From Bacteroidota bacterium (GTDB lineage Bacteria > Bacteroidota > Bacteroidia > Chitinophagales > Chitinophagaceae): DNA of 64,000 nucleotides. A program made the translations under genes and the position numbers. Location of the stretch: NCBI GenBank assembly GCA_030706735.1, contig JAUZNZ010000007.1, positions 1 to 64,000 on the forward strand. The letters run 5' to 3'. This document shows positions 43,694 through 53,203 of this stretch, one piece after another (the first letter of the stretch is position 1; each line of letters opens with the position of its first letter). The notes under the pieces were generated by a model. That model worked only from the letters and a program-made list of their open reading frames with translations. It ran no database searches and had not been told where the DNA came from.

Positions 43694-44824
43694 CTACAAG
43701 TTGCCGCGGGCGGACTGTTCGCGCTCGATGGCTTCGAAAAGCGCCTTGAAGTTGCCTTTACCGAAGCTTTTTGCCCCTTTTCGCTGGATAATTTCGAAAA
43801 ACAAGGTAGGCCGGTCTTCAACCGGCCGGGTGAAGATTTGCAGCAGGTAGCCTTCCTCGTCACGGTCCACCAGGATCCCCAATTCCTTTAATGGATCAAG
43901 GTTTTCGTCTATATGTCCTACCCTATCCCGCAGATCATTATAATAAGAGTCCGGCACTTGCAGGAATTCAACGCCACGATCCCGCAGTTGAGTGACCGTG
44001 CTGATGATATCCTTTGTGGCGATGGCCACATGCTGCACGCCCTCTCCGTTATAAAATTCCAGGTACTCTTCGACCTGTGACTTCTTTTTTCCTTCTGCAG
44101 GTTCATTGATCGGGAATTTGACGTAGCCGTTCCCATTGCTCATCACTTTACTCATGAGCGCGGAGTACTCTGTGGAGATATCGTTGTCATCAAAGGAGAG
44201 GATATTGCGAAACCCCATGACCTGTTCATAGAATCGGACCCAGGGGTCCATCTGATTCCACCCTACATTGCCGACGCAATGATCGACATAGAGGAGGCCG
44301 GTTTCGGGTGGATTGTAACGTGTGGTCCATTCCCGGTATCCCGGCATGAATACGCCCGCATAGTTCTTTCTCTCGACGAAGACGTGCACCGTCTCGCCGT
44401 ATGCATGGATCCCGCTCAGAACCACTTCCCCGAATTTGTCGACGAGGGTGGTGGGTTCCATATACGACCTGCCGCCGCGTTGGGTAGTCTCCTTCCAGGC
44501 GCTGTTCGCGTCATCGACGCGCAGCGCGAGCACTTTGACGCCATCCCCGTGCAGGTAAGTGTGGTCGGCTATCAGGTTGCCGGTGCGCAGGGAAGTGGTG
44601 AAGATAAAGGTCAGTTTATTCTGGCGGACGACGTAGCTGACCTTGTCCTTGCTGCCTGTTTCGGGACCGGCATAGGCCAGGGACTGGAACCCGAAGGCGG
44701 TTTTGTAAAAATGGGCTGCCTGCTTCGCGTTGCCTACATAGAACTCAACGTAGTCGGTGCCTTGCAGGGGCAAAAAATCGACGGGCGCCTGTCGCCTGGA
44801 ATTTGTTGCTGATAAGATGGGCAT
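43694..44824 (-). CDS. hppD: 4-hydroxyphenylpyruvate dioxygenase
   Basis: A 376-residue iron-dependent dioxygenase that turns 4-hydroxyphenylpyruvate into homogentisate in tyrosine breakdown. The iron ligands fall at His182 (VDHCVGNV), His265 (GVQHVAIAT) and Glu344 (FFEIIQRKG). The C-terminal helix KSFGKGNFKALFEAIEREQ closes the active site and is complete. No homogentisate dioxygenase gene lies alongside, so the rest of the pathway is elsewhere. Confidence 0.97.
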   Translation of the reverse strand: MPILSATNSRRQAPVDFLPLQGTDYVEFYVGNAKQAAHFYKTAFGFQSLAYAGPETGSKDKVSYVVRQNKLTFIFTTSLRTGNLIADHTYLHGDGVKVLALRVDDANSAWKETTQRGGRSYMEPTTLVDKFGEVVLSGIHAYGETVHVFVERKNYAGVFMPGYREWTTRYNPPETGLLYVDHCVGNVGWNQMDPWVRFYEQVMGFRNILSFDDNDISTEYSALMSKVMSNGNGYVKFPINEPAEGKKKSQVEEYLEFYNGEGVQHVAIATKDIISTVTQLRDRGVEFLQVPDSYYNDLRDRVGHIDENLDPLKELGILVDRDEEGYLLQIFTRPVEDRPTLFFEIIQRKGAKSFGKGNFKALFEAIEREQSARGNL

Positions 44825-45096
44825 GAAATGAATGTTTACCGATTGAATAACGATTACATAACGAATGACGGGCCGGGGCTTGTATAAATGATGGGAAAAG
44901 GGGGGTCAGGCGACCGCGTCCATGGCCAGCGCCTCCATCAGGAGGGAGTAGTCCAAACGCTTGTCGTCAAATATTTTATGAGGATAATCGGGATGCATTG
45001 CCAGACCAAGGTAAAAAATTATTTTGAAACGCCGAAGAATGAACATTGCGCTTCCGTGTGGCGGTTTTTTGTCTATCTTCGGCTCAAATAACCAGC

Positions 45097-46224
45097 ATGT
45101 TACGAGTCGGAATCCTTGGAGGCGGTCAACTGGGCAGGATGTTGTTGCAGGCGGCTGCCAATTACCCTGTGGAGACCTGGCTAATGGAAAAGGAGGAGGA
45201 CTGTCCGGCCGCGCACTTATGCCATCATTTCGTGAAAGGGGACATCCGGGATTTTGAACAGGTCTATCAATTCGGCAAAGGCCTGGACGCCGTAACCATC
45301 GAGATCGAGTCCGTCAATGAGGCGGCGCTGGAGAAGCTGGAATCGGAAGGGGTGAAGGTCTATCCCCGGGCGGCGGCCCTCTCCATCATCAAGGATAAGA
45401 TCAGCCAAAAGCAATTCTACAAGGCGGGTGGGATCCCCACGGCGGAATTCCAGGTTACCCATGACCTGGGGGAACTGAGAAAGCTCGGCTCCTGGCTTCC
45501 GGCGGTGCACAAGGTCGCTGCAGGGGGGTATGACGGGCGGGGCGTCCGCATCCTCCGGACCACAGAGGATCTCGAAAAGGGGTTCGATGAGCCGGCCGTA
45601 CTTGAAAAACTGGTGTCGATCGACAAGGAGGTCGCCCAGATGATCGCCGTCAACGAAAAGGGGGAGACGGCCCTCTACCCTCCGGTGGAGATGATCTTCA
45701 ATCCTTCATTGAACCTTCTGGACTACCAGATCAGCCCGGCTGAACTGCCGCAGCAAACGTTGTGGAAGATCGAGGCGATCTCGCTACGGGTCGTAAAAGA
45801 TCTGAAGAGCCCGGGAATCTTTGCCGTCGAACTGTTCGTGAGCCGGCAAGGAGAGGTATTTGTGAATGAAACGGCGCCTCGCGTACATAATAGCGGGCAC
45901 CATACGATCGAAGGCAATTTTAGTTCCCAGTTCGATATGTTGTGGAGGGTGATCCTCGGTTATCCGCTCGGCAATGCCGATTCGATCCTGCCCGGAGCGA
46001 TCGTGAACCTGATCGGGGAAGCCGGTCATAACGGGGAGGCGCACTATGAGGGGTTGGACGAAGTGCTGCAAATGGATAATGTCTTCGTCCATATTTATGG
46101 GAAGAAGGAGACGCGCGCGGGCCGCAAGATGGGGCATGTGACCATTCTCAGCAAGGAGAAGCAGGAACTGGTCCATAAAGCGCACCGGATCAAACAAGCG
46201 CTGAAGATCGTGAGCAAATCATAA
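45097..46224 (+). CDS. purK: 5-(carboxyamino)imidazole ribonucleotide synthase
   Basis: A 375-residue ATP-grasp enzyme that carboxylates AIR to N5-CAIR. GILGGGQLGRML opens the biotin-carboxylase-like N-terminal domain, AAGGYDGRGVRIL is the ATP-grasp glycine loop, and VNETAPRVHNSGHHTIE the substrate/Mg site. I start at ATG 45097. It is 12 bases from purE and acts just before it. The 270-bp upstream gap contains a weak hairpin (about 45034-45066) followed by TTTTTT, which could be an attenuator or a terminator. Confidence 0.96.
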   Translation: MLRVGILGGGQLGRMLLQAAANYPVETWLMEKEEDCPAAHLCHHFVKGDIRDFEQVYQFGKGLDAVTIEIESVNEAALEKLESEGVKVYPRAAALSIIKDKISQKQFYKAGGIPTAEFQVTHDLGELRKLGSWLPAVHKVAAGGYDGRGVRILRTTEDLEKGFDEPAVLEKLVSIDKEVAQMIAVNEKGETALYPPVEMIFNPSLNLLDYQISPAELPQQTLWKIEAISLRVVKDLKSPGIFAVELFVSRQGEVFVNETAPRVHNSGHHTIEGNFSSQFDMLWRVILGYPLGNADSILPGAIVNLIGEAGHNGEAHYEGLDEVLQMDNVFVHIYGKKETRAGRKMGHVTILSKEKQELVHKAHRIKQALKIVSKS

Positions 46225-46236
46225 AATACAGCGTCT

Positions 46237-46755
46237 ATGGCTACCCCACTAGTGGGCATTATCATGGGCAGCGACAGCGACCTTCCGGTCATGAAGGCCG
46301 CTGCGGACCTGCTCGAGGAGTTCGGAATTCCTTTTGAGCTGACCGTTGTGTCTGCCCACCGGACGCCCATGCGCATGGTCGAATATGCGAAGCAGGCTGC
46401 GGGACGGGGGTTGAAAGTGATCATTGCGGGGGCCGGCGGCGCTGCCCATTTGCCCGGGATGGTAGCGTCCATCACTCCCCTGCCTGTTATCGGCGTTCCG
46501 ATCAAATCGTCCAATTCCATCGATGGCTGGGATTCCGTGTTGTCCATCCTGCAGATGCCGGGCGGCATCCCCGTGGCCACCGTCGCGTTGAACGGAGCAA
46601 AAAATGCCGGAATCCTGGCAGCCTCTATCGTGGGCGCATTCGATCCTGCGGTTGGGAAGAAGATGTCCGACTATAAAAAGACCCTGGAGGGCGAAGTGAT
46701 GAAAAAGGTGGATAAGTTGAAAGAGGAAGGCTGGGATAACGGATTCGACCACTAA
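46237..46755 (+). CDS. purE: N5-CAIR mutase
   Basis: A 172-residue mutase converting N5-CAIR to CAIR, the substrate of Pur[15 protein letters not shown] at the N-terminus, [11 protein letters not shown] and the [11 protein letters not shown] loop form the class I active site with its conserved His. Length is normal. It is co-transcribed with purK, 12 bases apart. Confidence 0.97.
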   Translation: MATPLVGIIMGSDSDLPVMKAAADLLEEFGIPFELTVVSAHRTPMRMVEYAKQAAGRGLKVIIAGAGGAAHLPGMVASITPLPVIGVPIKSSNSIDGWDSVLSILQMPGGIPVATVALNGAKNAGILAASIVGAFDPAVGKKMSDYKKTLEGEVMKKVDKLKEEGWDNGFDH

Positions 46756-46782
46756 CATTTCAAGTAGTGAAAAGGCCTTGCC

Positions 46783-46790
46783 TATCTTTG
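46783..46790 (+). promoter_or_regulatory. -7 element of the alcohol dehydrogenase gene
   Basis: TATCTTTG, 19 bases before ATG 46810. It is followed by GGAGGA at 46795-46800, one of few Shine-Dalgarno-like sequences in the window. Confidence 0.6.
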
Positions 46791-46809
46791 TTCCGGAGGA
46801 ATTCAAATT

Positions 46810-47859
46810 ATGCTCGCTACCCATGCCTTTGCCGCGCAAAACGCCACGTCTCCCCTTGGGCCGTTTAATTTTGAACGCCGGGATCCCGGAAATAAAGACG
46901 TAGTCATCGACATTTTATACTGTGGGGTCTGTCATTCGGACCTGCACCAGATCCGCGACGAGTGGGGCGGATCGATATTCCCGATGGTTCCCGGGCACGA
47001 GATCGTCGGCCGGGTGACGCGGGTCGGCAGCGGGGTGAAAGGATTCAAAACGGGCGATATCGCCGGCGTGGGTTGCTTCGTAGACTCCTGTCGGGTTTGT
47101 CCCAGCTGCAAGGCAGGCCTGGAACAATATTGCGAGCAGGGCATGACGGGCACCTATAACTCCTACGAGCGGGATGGGAAGACGCCAACCTATGGCGGAT
47201 ATTCCACTCAAATCGTGGTGGATGAGGCGTATGTCCTTCACATTCCGGCCGGGCTACCGCTCGAAGGCGTAGCCCCCCTGCTTTGCGCGGGGATAACCAC
47301 GTATTCCCCGTTAAAAGAATGGAAGGTCGGCAAGGGCCACAAGCTGGGTGTTCTCGGCCTGGGCGGCCTGGGCCATATGGCGGTAAAATTGGGGGCGTCC
47401 TTTGGCGCCGAGGTGACCATGTTAAGCTCTTCGCCCTCCAAGGAGGCCGATGCCAAGCGGCTGGGCGCCCATCAGTTCGCGCTGACCTCGGATGAGAAGG
47501 GCCTTGCTAAATTCAAGAACTACTTCGATTTTATCATCGATACGGTATCTGCGCCCCATTCCCTTCCCTTTTACCTGCAATTGCTGAATCGTGACGGAAC
47601 GATCATCCTGGTCGGCGCGCCTCCGGCGCCGCATCAACTGCCGGGCTTCGACATCCTGCTGAAACGTCGTCGAGTCGCGGGTTCCCTGATCGGCGGCATT
47701 AAGGAGACGCAGGAGATGCTGGACTATTGCGGCAAGAACAAGATCGTTTCGGACGTGGAAGTGATCCCGATCCAGGACATCAACAAGGCGTACGAGCGGA
47801 TGCTGAAGGGGGACGTGAAGTACCGCTTCGTGATCGACATCGCGTCGCTTAAGAAGTGA
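46810..47859 (+). CDS. Zinc-dependent NAD(P) alcohol dehydrogenase (YahK/CAD type)
   Basis: A 349-residue medium-chain dehydrogenase. Catalytic zinc site: Cys in GVCHSDLHQIRDEWG, GHE in VPGHEIVG, and a later Cys (LLCAGITTY). Structural zinc: four Cys in CRVCPSCKAGLEQYC. The Rossmann loop is VLGLGGLGHMAVKLG. It resembles broad-specificity aldehyde reductases of the cinnamyl alcohol dehydrogenase group, which prefer NADPH; the substrate is not predictable. It has its own promoter and stands apart from purE. Confidence 0.93.
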   Translation: MLATHAFAAQNATSPLGPFNFERRDPGNKDVVIDILYCGVCHSDLHQIRDEWGGSIFPMVPGHEIVGRVTRVGSGVKGFKTGDIAGVGCFVDSCRVCPSCKAGLEQYCEQGMTGTYNSYERDGKTPTYGGYSTQIVVDEAYVLHIPAGLPLEGVAPLLCAGITTYSPLKEWKVGKGHKLGVLGLGGLGHMAVKLGASFGAEVTMLSSSPSKEADAKRLGAHQFALTSDEKGLAKFKNYFDFIIDTVSAPHSLPFYLQLLNRDGTIILVGAPPAPHQLPGFDILLKRRRVAGSLIGGIKETQEMLDYCGKNKIVSDVEVIPIQDINKAYERMLKGDVKYRFVIDIASLKK

Positions 47860-47867
47860 TGCGGGAA

Positions 47868-47903
47868 TTAAATGAATTTTTACTAAATTGTTGATTCATT
47901 TAA
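47868..47903. promoter_or_regulatory. 10-bp AT-rich inverted repeat upstream of the DUF1080 gene
   Basis: TTAAATGAAT (47868-47877) and its exact complement ATTCATTTAA (47894-47903) flank 16 bases, ending 10 bases before ATG. It could be a regulator site or a leader hairpin; it is too A/T-rich for a good terminator. Confidence 0.4.
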
Positions 47904-47913
47904 CTCAACCATC

Positions 47914-48723
47914 ATGACGCGATTTGCTTGTCCAACCATTCAAAAAATTCTGTTCCTTTCTTCCATCTGTCTTTTCACAAGCGTACAGGCCTTGCGTGCG
48001 CAAGCCGATTCCGCCGACGATCCCAAACTGACCGAGATCTATGATGCGAGCCTCGAGCCCAAGGTGGTGACGCCGGGTGCAAAATGCGGCGGGGCTCCCT
48101 CCGATGCAATCATCCTGTTCGACGGAAAGAACCAGGATGAATGGGTTTCGGCCAGGGACGGCAAGACTCCTTCCGACTGGGTCATTTCCCAGGGTTTGCT
48201 GACGGTCAACAAACACGCCGGATCGATCGAAACCAAGAGAGTATTCACCAATTACCAGTTGCATATCGAATGGAGGGTACCCAAGACCATTACCGGCGAG
48301 GGACAGGCCCGGGGAAACAGCGGGGTATTCATGGCGTCCACCGGACCCGGCGACCAGGGGTATGAACTGCAGGTACTTGACTGCTATAATAACAAGACCT
48401 ATGTGAATGGCCAAACGGCCGCCGTTTACAAGCAAAGCATTCCGTTGGCCAATGCCTGCCTGCCTCCGGGCGAGTGGCAGACCTATGATATCATCTGGAC
48501 GGCACCGGTCTTCCATGCGGACGGCAGTGTTGCCTCACCTGCCCGGGTGACGGCCTTCCATAATGGCGTGCTGGTTCAAAATAATTTTTCGCTGCAGGGG
48601 GTGACGCGATACCGGGGCAAGCCTTACTATCAGGCGCATGGACCCTCGCCGATCAAATTGCAGTCACACGGCGACAAGAGCGAGCCGATCAGCTTCCGGA
48701 ATATCTGGGTGAGGCCGTTGTAG
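47914..48723 (+). CDS. DUF1080 (3-keto-disaccharide hydrolase-like) secreted protein
   Basis: A 269-residue exported protein with a signal peptide (about 1-29, ending LRAQA). The single DUF1080 domain is a concanavalin-like sandwich with IILFDGKNQDEWVS at its start, FTNYQLHIEWRVP, GNSGVFMAS and YELQVLDCYNNKTY, and RPL at the C-terminus. Recent work links DUF1080 proteins to 3-keto-glycoside hydrolysis. No other 3-keto-sugar gene lies next to it. Preceded by an inverted repeat. Confidence 0.9.
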   Translation: MTRFACPTIQKILFLSSICLFTSVQALRAQADSADDPKLTEIYDASLEPKVVTPGAKCGGAPSDAIILFDGKNQDEWVSARDGKTPSDWVISQGLLTVNKHAGSIETKRVFTNYQLHIEWRVPKTITGEGQARGNSGVFMASTGPGDQGYELQVLDCYNNKTYVNGQTAAVYKQSIPLANACLPPGEWQTYDIIWTAPVFHADGSVASPARVTAFHNGVLVQNNFSLQGVTRYRGKPYYQAHGPSPIKLQSHGDKSEPISFRNIWVRPL

Positions 48724-48747
48724 GGCTCGCTCCTGCCGCAGTTTGTT

Positions 48748-49263
48748 TTAGAAATTGAAGCCGATCCGGGGCCCGAAAAGAGCGCCGCCATCGCCCGAAT
48801 GGGATTCATACCGCAGGGCAATTTCAAATGCATTGAACTGGACGCCAATGGCCGGTGCCACCAGGAATGATCCCTGGGAAGCAGACAGTACTTTGCCCTG
48901 GCTCCCATAATATACTTTCGTGGAGGCATATCCCAGCTCACCCATCACAAAAAAGTGGTGCTGGATGATAATCTTATATCCTGCCCTTACCGGCAACTGC
49001 AAGCCTACTTTTTCCGATTGGCCCACCACCTTCTTTGGCACCAATCCTATGGCTCCGGTTGTCAGCGTCACAAATCCCGGACCTGCCAGCCAGGAAAACC
49101 GTATGGTGATCCCAATATCGGAAGTATAGGCGTTTGAATATGAGCCCGTCGGCACCCCCCCTTCAAAACCGAAACCGACACTGAACTTTTTCGTTTCCTT
49201 TTGGGCCGATACGCCTGTTGCGCAGAGTACGATCAACGTAAAGACAACCAGATTTTTTTTCAT
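48748..49263 (-). CDS. Small outer-membrane beta-barrel protein
   Basis: A 171-residue protein with signal peptide (about 1-20, ending TGVSAQ). It continues as alternating amphipathic strands with FSVGFGFEGGVPTGSYSNAY and ends in GPRIGFNF, a C-terminal Phe signature for Bam insertion. This is the OmpW/porin-family-like beta-barrel (PF13568 type) common in Bacteroidota. I start at ATG 49263; the extension to 49392 lacks a signal sequence. It is divergent from the sensor kinase gene; function unknown. Confidence 0.82.
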   Translation of the reverse strand: MKKNLVVFTLIVLCATGVSAQKETKKFSVGFGFEGGVPTGSYSNAYTSDIGITIRFSWLAGPGFVTLTTGAIGLVPKKVVGQSEKVGLQLPVRAGYKIIIQHHFFVMGELGYASTKVYYGSQGKVLSASQGSFLVAPAIGVQFNAFEIALRYESHSGDGGALFGPRIGFNF

Positions 49264-49342
49264 ACAGTTAATTTTAGTGGTGAATAAGACATTATTTTCT
49301 CTGAGGGTCAAAACTAGCCCTACGGCAGGCGTGGCGAAATAA

Positions 49343-49350
49343 TACGTTTG
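49343..49350 (+). promoter_or_regulatory. Candidate -7 element of the sensor kinase gene
   Basis: TACGTTTG matches TAnnTTTG and lies 49 bases before ATG 49400. No clear -33 is seen. Confidence 0.4.
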
Positions 49351-49399
49351 GGTGATTTTATTATCCGGGCGGAAGAGGTAATTTAGCCTCATAACCGAT

Positions 49400-52300
49400 A
49401 TGCCAGATCACAAACCAGGCGTTGCTTATCACCCGTTATCATTTTTTTTGATGACGCTTGCCCTCTCAACGATGCAAGTCAATTCCTCTGCACAGCGTGG
49501 AAATCCGGTTCAGGTGAAAAGATGTCCTGTAAATACCATCAACAATGGCCAGGGCCTGATGAACAACTCGCTCACCGACATCATTACCGATGCACAGGGA
49601 TTCACCTGGGTTTCCACATCGACCGGGATGCAGCGGTTCAATGGCTACGCGCTGCAAACCATTACCCCCGTTGTCGACGGCGAGCCCGTTCTCATCAACT
49701 ACCCGGTATGCTTCCTGGAGGGAATCAACCATTCCCTATTGGTGGGATACAAGGATGGCGTGCTGGAATACAATACCTGGAGCAACCAATTCAAAAAGCT
49801 GATCGCCGCCGACCGCCGGGCCGGGTTCCGTTTTGCCTTAATGCCCGTCAAGCTGACAAAGGAAGGCTTGTGGTGTTTTGAAGAAACCAGGGGGATCGCA
49901 CTCTACCCCTTCAATGGCATCCCTGTCCGCGAGTTCCCCGAAACAAAAAGCGCAAATGTGCAGGACCTGCTAAGGACGGAAGGCTATTCCATCACAAGAA
50001 AGCTCATATCGGCCAACGATGATCTCATTTTTTTGCGTCTGACCGCCAACAGCCTATTCCAAATCGACGTCCATACCTATAAGACAAAAAGGATCAACTA
50101 TCCGGGCGCACCCATCCTTGGCATAGCATGCGACAACAGCAGGCTGTATGTCGCTTCAGCAGAAGGGCTGGCGAACATTCGTATCGCGGACGGTTCGGTC
50201 TCCAGGAAATTTTCGTACAAACAACTCAACGATTTCCCGGTGACCAGGAGCAGCATCGAGCGAACCGCGGACCATCATCTGTTGGTTTCCGTCGAGACGC
50301 ATCTCTTTGAATTCGATACGGCCTGCACCCGGCAACGGGAGATCGTCGCGTTGAACCACGAGCCCCTGCTGACGACCGGATACATTCAAATCGTGCGTGA
50401 GGACAGGCTTCACCGCATCTGGCTGCTCACGCATCAGGACATCAAGCGCATCCAAAATGTGGAAACGCCGTTCGCCCATTATATTTATCCAAAGGAAAAG
50501 GACAACTTTATACGCTGCATATACTACGATAAGGAAAAGGATCTCGTATTGGCGGGAGCATGGGCAGGGCGCATCCAATGCTATGACACCTCCGGCAATG
50601 CCTTGTGGGACAGGCCGGTGGTAGGCAAGGGCCTGAAGGGGCTACTGGCCATCGAAAAACTTTCAGACGACCACTACCTGGTCGTCATCGAAGGCAAGGG
50701 GCTGTATTTGCTCCGGCTGCGGACAAAACAATTGAACCGCTTTTATTCGGGCCATGATCCCCGGTTTGAATCAGCGATCCTCAACAATTCCTACTCGAAC
50801 AATCTGCAGCGCGTCGACGACAGCACGATATTCATCGCTACGAGATCAAATGTGTTCCGTTGCCGTGTCAGGCAAAATCAATTCAGCGCCGTCCATCCCT
50901 TATTAAGCCCTGCGGAGATCGATAGTCAGTTTGTGGCCTGCTTCATTTATACCCGCGACAGAACGTTATGGGTAAGCACGGTTTCCGGCGTCATCCTCCG
51001 GCAGGATGAATCGGGCCATCTCCGGCGCATCAGTATCCCGGGCAACTATGTCGTGCGCTGCATGGCGGAGGACGGAAAGGGTAATATCTGGGTGGGCACC
51101 GAACGGGGGCTGTTCATCTATGACCCTGCCTGCAGGCTGGTCAACCATGTAAGCCGGGAATCCGGCTTGCTAAGCGATTTCATTTATGATCTGCTGCCTG
51201 CGGAAGGCAGCGAGAACAGTTTTTTCGCAAGTACCAGCTTCGGCCTATCCCTTATATCCGTCAAGGGGAAGGTGAAAACCTACACAAGGGAGCTGGGGCT
51301 GCAGGAGAATGAATTCAATACCCAATCCGGCGCCATATCGCCGACGGGGAAGCTGTTCTTTGGGGGAATAAATGGCGTGACCGCCTTTCATCCCTTCCAG
51401 TTATCCCTTGTGAGCGATTCCGCCTTCATCCATATTACGCGCCTTGACGTAAACGATTCCTTGTACAATTCCTATGGAGCAGCCTGGACAAGGGACTCGA
51501 TCAGGCTGCCCTACAATAAGAATCATATTCAGTTCGATATAGCGGCCACCGGGCTCCTAAATCCCAATGAATACCTTTACCGGTACCGGCTGAATGGTTT
51601 CGAAAATGCCTGGCAGAGCACCAGCCAGGCGACGGGGATCAGGTATACGCTGCAGCCCGGAACCTATTTGCTGGAGGTCCAATGCAGCGCCATTCTCTTC
51701 TCCAACAGTGTCTTTCAGAAAAAACTGATGATCACCATCGACCCGCCTTTCTGGAAAACCTGGTGGTTTGAGTTCATGATCGTCGTGGCGGCGGCGGCGC
51801 TCCTTTTCGGCATCAGTTATTTCATCCTGTGGCAGCGCTATGAGCTCAAATCGAGGAGACTTGCGATGAAACAGCAATTGGTGAACGAAAGAGAGCGGAT
51901 TTCGCGGGAGTTGCATGACAATATCGGTTCGCAGCTCAGTTATATCAGCAATAACATAGATTGGCTGATAGAAACCCCGGGGTCATTCAGTAAGGAGGAG
52001 GAGACCAAGCGATTGTCATTCGTGAGCGATACGGCCAAGACCCTGGTTGCCGATCTGCGTGAGACCATCTGGGCCATGAAAAAGGAGTCGATCACCCTGG
52101 AGGAACTCGCTGACCGGTTAAAAGCATTTTTGCAATCGCAGTGCATATTAAGACCGCTGATGGATGTGTCGATAAGCGAAACCATTGAAAACAATACCTC
52201 CTTCTCGCCGACGGAGGCGTTGAATATATTCCGCACCTGCCAGGAGGCCATTACAAACAGCATCAGACATTCCCAGGCCGGAAGGATCTCCCTTACCATC

Positions 52301-52504
52301 GAGGCCGGCCAAGGGGTCGCCTATTGTCTTACCGTCGAAGACAATGGTAAGGGCTTTGTACGGCAAATGCATTATCCCGATCACTATGGCCTTGAGAACA
52401 TGGCGAATCGCGCGGCCGAATCGGGGGCATTGCTGATCGTCGATTCGGAACCGGGCAAAGGAACTAAAGTGACCATAAAAAAAATCAAAATCGAATCTCC
52501 ATGA
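49400..52504 (+). CDS. Propeller-sensor histidine kinase (Reg_prop/Y_Y_Y, HisKA_3)
   Basis: A 1034-residue membrane kinase. Signal/anchor about 12-32. Residues about 50-690 form the two-component-regulator propeller (repeats such as DAQGFTWVSTSTGMQRF and GNIWVGTERGLFIYD), and about 705-785 the Y_Y_Y domain (LNGFENAWQ). One membrane helix lies near 795-815, then HisKA_3 with His839 in RERISRELHDNIGSQL and a HATPase ending DNGKGF. No receiver domain is fused; its partner is the next gene, which overlaps it as ATGA. Such sensors bind glycan fragments in the periplasm, and the locus at 53-64 kb lies nearby. Confidence 0.92.
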   Translation: MPDHKPGVAYHPLSFFLMTLALSTMQVNSSAQRGNPVQVKRCPVNTINNGQGLMNNSLTDIITDAQGFTWVSTSTGMQRFNGYALQTITPVVDGEPVLINYPVCFLEGINHSLLVGYKDGVLEYNTWSNQFKKLIAADRRAGFRFALMPVKLTKEGLWCFEETRGIALYPFNGIPVREFPETKSANVQDLLRTEGYSITRKLISANDDLIFLRLTANSLFQIDVHTYKTKRINYPGAPILGIACDNSRLYVASAEGLANIRIADGSVSRKFSYKQLNDFPVTRSSIERTADHHLLVSVETHLFEFDTACTRQREIVALNHEPLLTTGYIQIVREDRLHRIWLLTHQDIKRIQNVETPFAHYIYPKEKDNFIRCIYYDKEKDLVLAGAWAGRIQCYDTSGNALWDRPVVGKGLKGLLAIEKLSDDHYLVVIEGKGLYLLRLRTKQLNRFYSGHDPRFESAILNNSYSNNLQRVDDSTIFIATRSNVFRCRVRQNQFSAVHPLLSPAEIDSQFVACFIYTRDRTLWVSTVSGVILRQDESGHLRRISIPGNYVVRCMAEDGKGNIWVGTERGLFIYDPACRLVNHVSRESGLLSDFIYDLLPAEGSENSFFASTSFGLSLISVKGKVKTYTRELGLQENEFNTQSGAISPTGKLFFGGINGVTAFHPFQLSLVSDSAFIHITRLDVNDSLYNSYGAAWTRDSIRLPYNKNHIQFDIAATGLLNPNEYLYRYRLNGFENAWQSTSQATGIRYTLQPGTYLLEVQCSAILFSNSVFQKKLMITIDPPFWKTWWFEFMIVVAAAALLFGISYFILWQRYELKSRRLAMKQQLVNERERISRELHDNIGSQLSYISNNIDWLIETPGSFSKEEETKRLSFVSDTAKTLVADLRETIWAMKKESITLEELADRLKAFLQSQCILRPLMDVSISETIENNTSFSPTEALNIFRTCQEAITNSIRHSQAGRISLTIEAGQGVAYCLTVEDNGKGFVRQMHYPDHYGLENMANRAAESGALLIVDSEPGKGTKVTIKKIKIESP

Positions 52505-53181
52505 CCATCCCTAAGATACCTGTAGGCATTGTCGATGACAAGTCACAAAACCGCCTGTTGTTCACGGAAAGACTTAATTTTTCGGAAGAGATCGCCGTCG
52601 TGATGACCGCAGCTGACGGCAAGGACTTTCTGGATCAAATGAAAAGGATGGATTTTCCGCAGCGGCCTGCCGTCATATTAATGGATGTTGAAATGGCGGA
52701 AATGGATGGGATTGCGGCAGTGCAGGCGGGAAAAATATTGTATCCGGACGTCCGCTTCCTCATGCTTACCGTTTTTGACGACGACGATAAGATCTTCGAG
52801 GCCATCAAGGCCGGCGCCGACGGATACCTGTTGAAGAATGAAAAGATATCGACCATCATCGATTGCATCGTTCAATTGTCGGAATCCGGATCTGCTCCCA
52901 TGAGCCCCAGGATCGCGAGAAAGACGCTCGACCTGTTGATGAAGGCTTCCATTCCGAAAATGGAAGAGGGAAACAAGGAACGACATGACTATGAACTATC
53001 GGATCGCGAAACGGAGATCCTCAAACTAACGATTGACGGGTATAGTTACCGGCAGATCGCCGAAAGATTATTCCTCAGTGGAAATACCATCAAGAAGCAT
53101 CTCGCCAATATCTATCATAAACTGCATGTCACGTCCAAGGCCCAGGCCATTAAGATCGCCACGAGGAATAGGTTGATCTGA
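52501..53181 (+). CDS. NarL/LuxR-type response regulator
   Basis: A 226-residue regulator: receiver domain at 1-125 with acidic pair Asp12/Asp13, phospho-acceptor Asp62 in VILMDVEMAEMDG, Thr90 and Lys112, then a LuxR helix-turn-helix at about 160-226 (LSDRETEILKL, YRQIAERLFLSGNTIKKHLA). Its ATG overlaps the sensor kinase stop, so the two form a cognate pair. Likely targets are nearby surface-glycan genes, inferred from position. Confidence 0.95.
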   Translation: MTIPKIPVGIVDDKSQNRLLFTERLNFSEEIAVVMTAADGKDFLDQMKRMDFPQRPAVILMDVEMAEMDGIAAVQAGKILYPDVRFLMLTVFDDDDKIFEAIKAGADGYLLKNEKISTIIDCIVQLSESGSAPMSPRIARKTLDLLMKASIPKMEEGNKERHDYELSDRETEILKLTIDGYSYRQIAERLFLSGNTIKKHLANIYHKLHVTSKAQAIKIATRNRLI

Positions 53182-53203
53182 GGGGGCGGGCGTTCGGCCA
53201 TAC

